This document shows positions 6,681 to 13,323 of a DNA stretch of 27,779 bases, in pieces. The DNA is from JAFCEV01 sp964473005. GTDB lineage: Archaea; Nanobdellota; Nanobdellia; Pacearchaeales; GW2011-AR1. A program made the position numbers and the translations under genes. Where the stretch lies: assembly GCA_964473005.1 (NCBI GenBank), contig CAYYME010000005.1:1-27779 (forward strand), read 5' to 3'. The notes beneath the pieces are model-generated. The model did not search any database and had not been told where the DNA came from. It saw only the letters and a program-made list of their open reading frames with translations. The stretch's first letter is position 1, and each line of letters opens with the position of its first letter.

Positions 6681-7811
6681 CTATCTCAAAGCCAGCCAAA
6701 GTTCCCTCAAAACTCCGAGCACAAAAATCAGAATCAAAAATCCTATTATAAACCAGTTCACAGGAATTGAATACTCCGGCTTTCTGTTACCTTCTTTCTT
6801 CGCATGCTTAATCATCAGCAAAATTAAAGCAGCAATCAAGCCCCCTGAAATAACACCGCCTATTGAAAGCACTTTTGTAAAAGAAAAGAATTTAAAGAAA
6901 CTGATTAATAAGAAAATTGCCAAAGGAATTACTGCTGTATAAAACCACGCTTTCTTTTTCTTTATTCTCTCATCAAACATAAAACTTTCTTCCAGGGCAT
7001 TTCCTAATGAAAGCCACGAGTTGAACATGGTGAATATTCCCAGCACAACAAAGACACTTCCAAGAGCAAGGGTGGCTATTTCAGGAGTTTCTAATCCTTT
7101 AAATCCAACAACAACTAATGCAAATAAAATGTAAAAGAGGATGCAGACAGATGTTCCTGCAATCAAAGCTTTTTTCATTAATTTCTCATTGTTATGAAGG
7201 ACAATTCCCACCTCAGGAATTGCATGAAAAGAAAGAAAAGCAAAAAAGATAACTCCAAAAGGAAGAAAAATATTCCCCATGTTAAAATAATAGAGATTAG
7301 CTGCATCAATTCTATTGAAGAACAGAATAAATATCAGAAGAAGCAAACTCAGAATTATTGAAACCCCTATTTTCTCAAATTTCTTCACAGATTTCATCCC
7401 TTTCCAAAGCAAAGCAGACATTCCTGCTCCGAAGAGTATTCCCATAAAAACAGTATAATTTGTATTTCCGAGAATCAGAAAACTCAAACTTTCTCCAATA
7501 CCGAGCATATAAGCAACCATCGCTGAATAAATCCCAAACACAGTCGCAAACTCCATAAATCTTCTTCCTTTTTTTCCCAAATATCTCTGTGCATAACCTA
7601 CAAGCTGATGCTCTCCTTTTGTTCTGAGAGAAATCTCACCAAGATAAAGATTAACAAACAAGATTATTATTCCTAAAAGAAGTATATAAGTCAAAGCAAC
7701 AAAAAATCCTGCCTGGCTTGCAACATAGGGAATTCCCAAAACTCCTGCTCCTATGCAGGTTCCTATTAAAATTGAAATTGCAATAAAAAATTTCTTCTTT
7801 TCCTGCCCCAT
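6681..7811 (-). CDS. Amino-acid permease, about 11 membrane spans
   Basis: A 376-residue integral membrane transporter. The first helix carries 'ISILIGTCIGAGVLGIPYVA' (12-31), the glycine-rich unwound segment typical of amino-acid/auxin or aromatic amino-acid permeases. Around ten more hydrophobic spans follow, separated by short charged loops such as 'RTKGEHQLVGYAQRYLGKKG'. It probably imports amino acids by proton or sodium symport; the substrate cannot be told. The start lies only 10 bases after the 3' end of the tRNA-Arg gene on the same strand. No separate TATA-like box fits outside the tRNA, so it may be transcribed as the tail of the tRNA precursor. Divergent members exist throughout this superfamily, so the subfamily is uncertain. 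Confidence 0.8.
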   Translation of the reverse strand: MGQEKKKFFIAISILIGTCIGAGVLGIPYVASQAGFFVALTYILLLGIIILFVNLYLGEISLRTKGEHQLVGYAQRYLGKKGRRFMEFATVFGIYSAMVAYMLGIGESLSFLILGNTNYTVFMGILFGAGMSALLWKGMKSVKKFEKIGVSIILSLLLLIFILFFNRIDAANLYYFNMGNIFLPFGVIFFAFLSFHAIPEVGIVLHNNEKLMKKALIAGTSVCILFYILFALVVVGFKGLETPEIATLALGSVFVVLGIFTMFNSWLSLGNALEESFMFDERIKKKKAWFYTAVIPLAIFLLISFFKFFSFTKVLSIGGVISGGLIAALILLMIKHAKKEGNRKPEYSIPVNWFIIGFLILIFVLGVLRELWLALR

Positions 7812-7821
7812 CTTTTGTTAA

Positions 7822-7917
7822 TAGGCTCGGAGGGATTCGAACCCTCATCAGCCGGGTTTTTCAGCGATTATTCCTTCGCTCCGAAACCGGATATCCTGTC
7901 CGTTGGACGACGAGCCT
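7822..7917 (-). tRNA. tRNA-Arg (anticodon UCG) with a 24-base intron
   Basis: Reading the minus strand from 7917, the acceptor AGGCTCG pairs with CGAGCCT (7823-7829). The D arm is GTCC-AACGGACA-GGAT, and the T arm GAGGG-TTCGAAT-CCCTC is perfect. The anticodon loop starts TT-TCG-G, giving UCG (reads CGA, Arg). The loop and 3' stem are interrupted by 24 bases at the canonical 37/38 position. The spliced stem has four GC pairs with a mismatch at 27/43 and a short 4-base variable loop. Discriminator A73 is at 7822, and no CCA is encoded. A TATA-like box at 7955-7962 lies about 40 bases upstream. The Arg(UCG) call depends on the intron model below, which fits well. Confidence 0.8.
7857..7880 (-). 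other. tRNA-Arg intron with a bulge-helix-bulge splice motif
   Basis: The exon stem CCGG is followed by TTTC, the bulge GGA, then a hairpin GCGA...TCGC, then GAAA, the bulge AAC and the exon strand CCGG. TTTC pairs with GAAA as a 4-bp central helix between two 3-base bulges. Cutting after the second base of each bulge (GG^A and AA^C) removes 24 bases exactly between positions 37 and 38. This is the canonical archaeal substrate, apart from one extra T opposite the 5' bulge. The window also encodes the matching endonuclease, EndA. Confidence 0.75.
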
Positions 7918-7954
7918 TTTCGTGATTTTACTCAAAAATACCATGAAAAAAAGG

Positions 7955-7962
7955 TTTTTATA
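7955..7962. promoter_or_regulatory. TATA-like box between tRNA-Arg and the HtrA-like gene
   Basis: TTTTTATA on the plus strand lies 22-29 bases before the ATG at 7984, so the HtrA-like transcript is probably leaderless. Read on the minus strand (TATAAAAA), the same bases lie 38-45 upstream of the tRNA-Arg 5' end, close to the distance expected for a tRNA promoter with a short leader. One box may serve both directions. Confidence 0.5.
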
Positions 7963-7983
7963 TCTTATTTATTTTATAATCCT

Positions 7984-8826
7984 ATGCCATTAAAAAAACA
8001 CCACAAATGGATAATAGGGGGAGCAAGTTCAATAATCATTCTTTTTATGGTAGTTATCGGAATATTGCTAAACGGAGTTATGGTAAAGCAGAGTATTGAT
8101 TATAAAAATTTAAACAATAAAATAAGTGAACTTCAGGCAGATACCCAAAACAAACTGAATGAATTAACAGAAAGTTTATTGCAGACAAAAACAACTCTGG
8201 AAGAAAGTCAGGAAGAGATTTCTCTTTTAAAGGCATCTGCCGGAGAAGATTTTTCAGGAATAATTGAAAATGCAATTAAAGGGGTTGTGACAATCAGAAC
8301 AGAGGTTGCGCAGGGAACCGGATTTTTAATAACAGACAACGGATATATTGTAACAAATGCCCATGTTCTGGTTGGCGGGCAGAGCGTAACTGCAATAACT
8401 AATGAATTGGATATGATAAGCGCTGATTTTATAGGATATGACGGAACTTTAGACATAGCCTTGTTAAAAATTTCAGGAGATTATGAATCCCTTAAACTTG
8501 GCGATTCAGATAAAGTTCAGATAGGTGAAAAAGTAATTGCAATAGGAAATCCTCTTGGACTGCAATTCTCAGTATCACAGGGAATTATCTCCGGAGTTCA
8601 CAGAGATGTAATTAACGGAATTCCTGCATATATCCAGACAGACGCTGCCCTTAATCCTGGAAATTCAGGAGGCCCATTGATTAATCAGGAAGGAAGAGTT
8701 ATTGGAATAAACAATTTCAAAATAGGAAGCAGTGAAAGTCTGGGCTTTGCTCTTGAATCAAATTACATAAAATATGCAGTGAATGAAATTTCACAAAGCA
8801 TTCTGAACCAGACATTGATTGAATAA
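7984..8826 (+). CDS. Membrane-anchored trypsin-like (HtrA/DegP-type) serine protease without a PDZ domain
   Basis: A 280-residue protease probably acting outside the membrane in protein quality control. Residues 1-8 are basic, 9-33 form a membrane anchor ('WIIGGASSIIILFMVVIGIL'), and about 40-85 is a coiled coil. The protease domain starts near 95, with His127 in 'IVTNAHVLV', Asp157 in 'TLDIALLKI' and Ser228 in 'NPGNSGGPL', a complete triad with family-typical surroundings. HtrA proteins usually carry one or two C-terminal PDZ domains; here the protein ends about 50 residues after the catalytic serine, so there is none. The start at 7984 is chosen over an upstream in-frame TTG at 7903, because that lies inside the tRNA gene and because a TATA-like box sits 22-29 bases before 7984. 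Confidence 0.9.
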   Translation: MPLKKHHKWIIGGASSIIILFMVVIGILLNGVMVKQSIDYKNLNNKISELQADTQNKLNELTESLLQTKTTLEESQEEISLLKASAGEDFSGIIENAIKGVVTIRTEVAQGTGFLITDNGYIVTNAHVLVGGQSVTAITNELDMISADFIGYDGTLDIALLKISGDYESLKLGDSDKVQIGEKVIAIGNPLGLQFSVSQGIISGVHRDVINGIPAYIQTDAALNPGNSGGPLINQEGRVIGINNFKIGSSESLGFALESNYIKYAVNEISQSILNQTLIE

Positions 8827-8881
8827 TTTTAAATTGGCTCCTTCAGGAAAATAGTCAAAAATAAGCAAATTAAATCCTTTT

Positions 8882-8975
8882 ACGTCTACATAGATGACAA
8901 ATTTAATATAAATGTAGACACACATATAATAGATACGGCTACATAGTGGGAAGATTTATAAAATAATGTAGACAC
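8882..8975. repeat. Two tandem copies of an inverted repeat (TCTACAT...ATGTAGA) before proS
   Basis: Four related half-sites: ACGTCTACATAG at 8882-8893, AATGTAGACAC at 8911-8921, ACGGCTACATAG at 8935-8946 and AATGTAGACAC at 8965-8975. They form two divergent pairs repeated at about 53-54 bases. In each pair the 17-18 bases between the arms are AT-rich and contain a TATA-like string. In the second pair this is the proS TATA box (8955-8962), and its right arm covers the region just before the start codon. The layout fits a duplicated operator around the promoter. A terminal-repeat remnant of a small mobile element is the alternative. Confidence 0.7.
8955..8962 (+). promoter_or_regulatory. TATA box for proS, enclosed by the inverted repeat
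   Basis: TTTATAAA, 22-29 bases before the proS ATG at 8984. It sits between the arms of the second inverted repeat, so any protein bound to both arms would block promoter access. Confidence 0.6.
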
Positions 8976-8983
8976 CTAAAAGT

Positions 8984-10621
8984 ATGGTATTTACAGAAAT
9001 CAAAGAAAGAAACAAAAAAAAGTATTATTACCGGGTAAAATCTATAAGAAAAGGAGAAAAAGTAGATAAAAAAAGAATATATCTCGGAGCAAACTTATCT
9101 AAACAAGAATTAGAAAAAGCAGAAAAAGAAGCAGATAAAAAAATTCTCTCAGATAAAATCTCTATGAAAAAAACCAAAACAATTACTTTTGGTATAGATA
9201 AAGAAAAGGATTTTTCAGAATGGTTTACTCAGATAATCCAAAAAGCAGAACTTGCAGATATGAGATATAATGTAAAAGGATTTTTAGTTTTCCAGCCTTG
9301 GAGTGTATTAGCTATGGAAAAAATGTACAAATTCTTAGAACAAAAACTGCAGGAAAAAAACCATAACCCCCACTGGTTTCCAACACTAATTCCAGAAAAA
9401 AATTTCAAAATAGAGGGAGAACATGTAAAAGGATTTACACCGGAGGTATTTTGGGTAACTAGTGGAGGAAATATGAAATTTGAAGAAAAATTAGCATTAA
9501 GACCAACTTCTGAAACAGCTTTTTATCAGATGTTTAGTTTATGGATCAGAAGCTGGAAAGATTTACCATATAAAACATATCAAAGGGCAAATGTATTCAG
9601 ATATGAAACAAAAGCCACCCGTCCTTTTTTAAGATCAAGAGAATTTCATTGGATAGAAACCCATTGTGCCCATAAAACATTAAAAGATGCAGAAGCACAA
9701 GTAAACGAAGATATGAAAACAACCGAAGAAGTTTTAGGAGATGTTTTTTTACTTCCTTTTATATTTTTTGAACGTCCGTCCTGGGATAAATTTCCAGGAG
9801 CATACAGGACTTTTGCGGCAGACGTGTTAAATCCAGATGGAAGATTAGTGCAACAACCCTCTACCCATATTTTAAATCAGGATTTTGCAGAAGGATTTAA
9901 TGTGAAATTCAAAGATGAGGATGAAAAAGAAAAAGTCGCATGGATAACTTGTTACGGCCCTGCAATATCAAGAATATTCGCATCTGTAATTATAGTCCAT
10001 GGAGATGGCAAAGGATTAAAATTTCCCTGGAAAATCGCCCCAAAACAGGTTGTGATAGTTCCCATCAATTTAGACAAACAATTAACTGAGAAAGCAGGAG
10101 AATTAAAAAAAATTTTAGAAAAAAACAATATTAGTGTAACAATAGATTTGGATGATGAAAAACGTCCCGGAGAAAAATTCTATTTCTGGGAAATGAAAGG
10201 AGTTCCTTTAAGGATAGAATTAGGAAAAAAAGAACTTCAGAATAAAGAATTAACAATATATAGAAGAGATACAGATGAAAAAAAGAAAATCAAGGAAAAA
10301 AAATTACTGAAATATGCAGAAAGAACATCACAAGAATATGATAAAAATCTAAAAAAACATGCAGATTCTTTATTCAAAAATAAAATTCAGGACATAGAAA
10401 AAAAAGAAGATTTAAAAGCTGTAATTGAAGAAGGGAAAATTGCAAGGGTTAATTTCTGCTCAATAGAAAAAGAAGGAGAGAAATGTGCAGAAATTGTTGA
10501 AAAAGAAATAAATGCAGAAGTTAGAGGAACTCTGGCAAACAAAAAAGAAAAGCCAACAGGAAAATGTGTAATCTGCGGAAAGCCTGCAAAAGAAGTTGTG
10601 TATGTGGGAAGAAGTTATTGA
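8984..10621 (+). CDS. proS: Prolyl-tRNA synthetase, archaeal type, with an N-terminal accessory module
   Basis: A class II synthetase charging tRNA(Pro). The catalytic core begins near residue 70 and contains 'LALRPTSETAFYQMFSLWIR' (motif 2 approach) and 'FRYETKATRPFLRSREFHWI', typical of archaeal/eukaryotic ProRS without the bacterial editing insertion. The anticodon domain opens at 'IAPKQVVIVPINLD', and a C-terminal domain has four cysteines ('NFCSIEKEGEKCAEIV' and 'GKCVICGKPAKE'), the usual zinc module, ending in Tyr as in the family. Residues 1-60 are extra. 'KKYYYRVKSIRKGEKV' then 'DKKRIYLGANLSKQELE' resembles the YYY..VES.R.GGKV...YLG module at the front of some transposases and Fic proteins. 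The normal start would be Met61 (9164). The 8984 start is kept because a TATA box is correctly spaced from it and the frame encodes this module. The total is 545 residues against about 480 normally. Confidence 0.93.
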   Translation: MVFTEIKERNKKKYYYRVKSIRKGEKVDKKRIYLGANLSKQELEKAEKEADKKILSDKISMKKTKTITFGIDKEKDFSEWFTQIIQKAELADMRYNVKGFLVFQPWSVLAMEKMYKFLEQKLQEKNHNPHWFPTLIPEKNFKIEGEHVKGFTPEVFWVTSGGNMKFEEKLALRPTSETAFYQMFSLWIRSWKDLPYKTYQRANVFRYETKATRPFLRSREFHWIETHCAHKTLKDAEAQVNEDMKTTEEVLGDVFLLPFIFFERPSWDKFPGAYRTFAADVLNPDGRLVQQPSTHILNQDFAEGFNVKFKDEDEKEKVAWITCYGPAISRIFASVIIVHGDGKGLKFPWKIAPKQVVIVPINLDKQLTEKAGELKKILEKNNISVTIDLDDEKRPGEKFYFWEMKGVPLRIELGKKELQNKELTIYRRDTDEKKKIKEKKLLKYAERTSQEYDKNLKKHADSLFKNKIQDIEKKEDLKAVIEEGKIARVNFCSIEKEGEKCAEIVEKEINAEVRGTLANKKEKPTGKCVICGKPAKEVVYVGRSY

Positions 10622-11008
10622 TTTTCTGGAAAAAAACTGCATACTTAATTTTAAACAGAAACATCTAAGCAAGTTCTTCTCTTGCAAAATTTCCCTAATC
10701 ATCCATTGTTATTGAATTAAGTTCATCTTCAAGTCTCAGTGTAACCTCCATTAACAAACTTAATTCCTGTTCCACCACCTGTTGTTCCATTGTCTCTCCT
10801 GTTTTCATTTTGAAAAACTCAATAAAACAAGAATCCTTTCGAGCCGAATAATAGAAGAAAACCCCAATCCAATTCAAGCCCAAAAAGATCCTTGAATTAA
10901 ATTGAGATATTTTTAATAGTGTAGACTAAGAAAGATGTCCATCTCCCCTTCATCAGTCTTAGCCCTTCACTCATAAATTTTTTAAGAAAATCCTGTTTTT
11001 ATAGTTTT
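10622..11008. other. Gene-poor gap between proS and the DHH gene
   Basis: 387 bases with no convincing gene. It holds a weak minus-strand ORF (10695-10790), a plus-strand TATA-like run near 10907-10915 followed by TGTAGAC at 10920-10926 (the half-site of the proS upstream repeat), and a short inverted pair CTAAGA/TCTTAG at 10925-10930 and 10960-10965. I see no tRNA and no boxes for a C/D guide RNA. Confidence 0.5.
10695..10790 (-). CDS. Possible 31-residue acidic helical peptide
   Basis: An ATG at 10790 is preceded by GGAGAGACA, which includes a Shine-Dalgarno-like GGAGA five bases before it. The frame encodes a peptide starting MEQQVVEQELSLLMEVTLRL and ending in TMDD. The composition suggests a single amphipathic acidic helix. 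No family is recognised, and the frame is open further upstream from an in-frame ATG at 10808 and a TTG at 10883. It could be noncoding. Confidence 0.22.
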   Translation of the reverse strand: MEQQVVEQELSLLMEVTLRLEDELNSITMDD

Positions 11009-12052
11009 CTATTCTGCCAGTTTCCTAAACTCCTGCTCAAATTTCTCCAGATATCTGGCATTTATCTGGACACCGACAGCATCTTCATGCCCTCCTCCTG
11101 TCGCCCCCTCGATATTTTCAATAACCTTGACAACTTTTGCCCTGATATTTTTCCCGCGGATTGAAAGGCGTGCTCTTCCTTCATTTATTCTTGCAACAAC
11201 AATTATTTTTTCAGGATAAAGATATTGGAGATTATTGGCAATATCTGCACTCATGCCCATATCCCCCCCATAATGAAAAAAGAATATTTTTCCTGAGTCT
11301 GCCACTTCTCTTCTGGCTTTTTCTATTAATCTTCTGTATTTATCATGCAATTCATGAAATCTTCTATGCAAAGAATGTGTTTTTGGATTTTCTTCAAGAA
11401 CATCATAAGGGTTTTTGGCTTTTATCAGAAATTTCAGCATATTTATCACATTTGTTGTTCTGTCCATTAAACCAAAACTGAACATTTTTGCAATCTCCCC
11501 TATTCCCGAACTATAATATATCTCAGAAGCATCTGTTGAATCTGTTGCAAATTCAGGGAATTTTTTTTGAAATTCAGGATAGAACCAAGGAACAAATTTG
11601 TCAGAGATACTTCCTATGACAGCAATCCACAAATCTTCTTTCCTTTCTGTTACCTGATAACAGAGTGCAGTCACAGGCTCGTCTTTTTTAGTTCTGTTAA
11701 ATCTCGGATTGTAATAATGAATATATTCAGGAATTTCTTTCTTACTAATAACATGGTGGTCAATCCAAACCACAGGAAGATTAATTTTTCTTGCTTCCTC
11801 AAAAAATTCCTCTGAAACCTCTGGTTTGTCGAGGATAAAAATATAGTCTGGGTTTAATTCATTCACTTTTCTAAAATATTCTTTAGTTAATGCGGGGGTT
11901 GTTTTAACTGGAACCCCTTTCCCTCTCCCAAGATATCTCTGCAGTAAAAGGAAAGAGCAAAGCCCGTCATTATCATTATCAAAGAAAAACAAAGGGTTCT
12001 GGGCTTTATCCAGATGTTTTTTAATCTCTTTAACCTGTTTTTTTGTTAGCAT
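11009..12052 (-). CDS. DHH/DHHA1 phosphoesterase (RecJ-like; nuclease or nucleotide phosphodiesterase)
   Basis: A 347-residue cytoplasmic metal-dependent phosphoesterase. Motif I is 'FFFDNDNDGLCS' (22-33) with the D-x-D metal ligands. 'YIFILDKPE' (70-78) carries the motif II aspartate, 'VVWIDHHVI' the DHH signature (98-100), and 'IGSISDKFV' the motif IV aspartate. The C-terminal DHHA1 substrate-binding domain ends with 'GATGGGHEDAVGVQI' (about 315-329). Motif I looks more like archaeal RecJ/GAN proteins than GdpP or NrnA, so a single-strand nuclease or nanoRNase is the first guess. Because the gene lies directly downstream of a diadenylate cyclase, a c-di-AMP or pApA phosphodiesterase is a real alternative. 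A TATA-like box at 12073-12080 fits the start, so it has its own promoter. Confidence 0.85.
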   Translation of the reverse strand: MLTKKQVKEIKKHLDKAQNPLFFFDNDNDGLCSFLLLQRYLGRGKGVPVKTTPALTKEYFRKVNELNPDYIFILDKPEVSEEFFEEARKINLPVVWIDHHVISKKEIPEYIHYYNPRFNRTKKDEPVTALCYQVTERKEDLWIAVIGSISDKFVPWFYPEFQKKFPEFATDSTDASEIYYSSGIGEIAKMFSFGLMDRTTNVINMLKFLIKAKNPYDVLEENPKTHSLHRRFHELHDKYRRLIEKARREVADSGKIFFFHYGGDMGMSADIANNLQYLYPEKIIVVARINEGRARLSIRGKNIRAKVVKVIENIEGATGGGHEDAVGVQINARYLEKFEQEFRKLAE

Positions 12053-12072
12053 AAAATAACCAGAGAGTTTTA

Positions 12073-12080
12073 TTATATAA
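12073..12080 (-). promoter_or_regulatory. TATA-like box for the DHH gene
   Basis: TTATATAA, 21-28 bases before the ATG at 12052. The rest of the gap up to 12185 contains the GC-rich string GGCTCGCTTCGCTCGCTT at 12088-12105, which stands out from its AT-rich surroundings; I assign it no role. Confidence 0.5.
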
Positions 12081-12185
12081 GGTTTTGGCTCGCTTCGCTC
12101 GCTTATTGATATACCATTGTTAATGAAGAACCATATTACAATTTTTTTGCTGCATTAAAAGTATTTTTCCCGGGGGACATAGCAT

Positions 12186-12833
12186 TTAAATTCTCTTTCC
12201 TATGCTTATTTTTTCTTTTAAATTATAAATTTCTTCCTTGAAAAAAGACACGAGCCCCTCATTCTCCAGAACTTCCAGAAGTTCCTCGTCGCTTGCTAGC
12301 AGAATTTTATCCAATCTGCCGAAATGTGCTGTTAAAGATTCAACATTTTTCTCGAGGAGATTTGTTTTGCTCAGAATCCTCACCCCTCTTGGAGAAATTG
12401 GCTTGTCATGAAGTTCCTCAAACAGCATCCTTGAAATATTCAGGGGTTCAAGCAGAAAATCAAAATCCATCTTCTCAAGAATCTTTACTGCAAAAGAATA
12501 ATTATTTCTAAAATAATCCTCCAGAATCATTCTCTCTTCTTTATCAACTCCCTTAATAAGCTCTTTAAGCCTCATATTAACTATCATCCCGTCTTTTCCA
12601 AGTTCAACCAGATATCTTTTGACAACATTTGAAATTCTTTTTATTATTTCCAGTCTCTGCAAAACACTTGAGACATCATTTATAGTAACCATCCTTTTCA
12701 GTTCTAAAAGATTTAAATCATCAAGGAAATCATTGAAGATTTCCCTCTGTTTCTCAAGAATCTGAAGAGTTTCTGCTGCACGCCTTAGAATTTCAGAACT
12801 CCTTTCTATTTCATGATGTATAATCCTTAACAT
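12186..12833 (-). CDS. disA: DisA C-terminal half: linker and helix-hairpin-helix domains (out of frame with the cyclase half)
   Basis: Continues the DisA protein begun at 13287 in another frame. 'HEIERSSEILRRAAETLQIL' then 'LELKRMVTINDVSSVLQRLE' is the helical DisA linker, and 'ISPRGVRILSKTNLLEKNVE' through 'LASDEELLEVLENEGLVSF' is the C-terminal helix-hairpin-helix region. In DisA this binds branched DNA through a GIG-type hairpin; here that position reads ENEG, so DNA binding may be weakened. The first ATG in this frame is at 12833, 23 bases inside the upstream ORF; the frame is open further up (TTG at 12869). If the halves are joined by a +1 shift at the UGA, this half is read from 12812. 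It may instead be a separate, translationally coupled subunit, or the split may be a mutation or an assembly error. Confidence 0.8.
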   Translation of the reverse strand: MLRIIHHEIERSSEILRRAAETLQILEKQREIFNDFLDDLNLLELKRMVTINDVSSVLQRLEIIKRISNVVKRYLVELGKDGMIVNMRLKELIKGVDKEERMILEDYFRNNYSFAVKILEKMDFDFLLEPLNISRMLFEELHDKPISPRGVRILSKTNLLEKNVESLTAHFGRLDKILLASDEELLEVLENEGLVSFFKEEIYNLKEKISIGKRI

Positions 12834-13287
12834 AAAGAGAGATCTTGTTCCGCCTCTCAGAAACTGCAATCACGATTGTCTCAGCCTGCCTCGCAGTTCT
12901 TTCAGCAGCCTTGTGCCTTATCCCTGTCTCGTTTGTGGGGATATTATTGCTTGGAGAAAGGAGAGTATTTGCATAAAGAATTTTCTTTAAATCTTTTGAG
13001 AGTATTATGGCCCCGTCCATCTTGGCAAGTTCAACCATTCTCTGCGAACTGAATTTCGCATTTATTCTGAATCCTGTTTTTATAAGATTTGTAAGTTTGT
13101 CGCTGTCCACCACTATCAATGCCCCCATTCGCGCCCTGAGCAAATCATTGAGCCCTGTCCTTATGGCTGTTCCGGGAGCAAGCATTTTCAGAACACCAAT
13201 AAAATTTCTCTCTTTTTCCTTGGGTTTATTTTTCTTTGAAATTTTCTTTTGCTTTAATTCGGCAGTTTCAGAATTCTCCTTTTCCAT
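12811..13287 (-). CDS. disA: DisA-type diadenylate cyclase, catalytic half
   Basis: Makes cyclic di-AMP from two ATP. Residues 1-28 are a Lys/Glu-rich extension not present in bacterial DisA. The DAC domain follows: 'APGTAIRTGLNDLLRARMGA' (37-56), 'ELAKMDGAIILS' with the DGA motif at 91-93, 'IPTNETGIRHKAAERTARQ' with the second motif at 124-126, and 'IVIAVSERRNKISLYV'. The second motif is RHK where DisA and CdaA normally have RHR, a conservative change at an ATP-contacting position. The frame stops at a TGA (12811-12813) just where the linker should begin. The sequence is DisA-like rather than the DacZ form I know from many euryarchaea. A TATA-like box at 13309-13315 supports the start. The cyclase domain is complete, so it may work alone. 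Confidence 0.88.
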   Translation of the reverse strand: MEKENSETAELKQKKISKKNKPKEKERNFIGVLKMLAPGTAIRTGLNDLLRARMGALIVVDSDKLTNLIKTGFRINAKFSSQRMVELAKMDGAIILSKDLKKILYANTLLSPSNNIPTNETGIRHKAAERTARQAETIVIAVSERRNKISLYVKDYTS

Positions 13288-13308
13288 ATCAAAAAAAGAT
13301 TACCGGAA

Positions 13309-13315
13309 TATATAA
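13309..13315 (-). promoter_or_regulatory. TATA-like box for disA
   Basis: TTATATA on the minus strand, 22-28 bases before the disA ATG at 13287, in the gap after the deoxyhypusine synthase gene. It implies a leaderless transcript. Confidence 0.5.
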
Positions 13316-13323
13316 GTTTTTAG

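Noticed and set aside
7903..7983. Upstream TTG start extending the HtrA-like protein by 27 residues
   Set aside because: It lies inside the tRNA-Arg gene on the other strand and before the TATA box; the ATG at 7984 is correctly spaced.
8882..8975. CRISPR-like or transposon-end reading of the repeats
   Set aside because: There are only two units, with AT-rich non-unique spacers, no cas genes or transposase nearby, and the arms are centred on a promoter. A decayed mobile-element end is not fully excluded.
10920..10990. Possible C/D-box guide RNA on the minus strand (a CTGATGA occurs)
   Set aside because: No D box (CTGA) or C'/D' pair lies at the right distance, and no closing stem is convincing.
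12088..12105. GC-rich GGCTCGCTTCGCTCGCTT as a terminator hairpin
   Set aside because: The halves repeat directly rather than as an inverted pair, so no strong stem forms; left as an unexplained GC-rich string.
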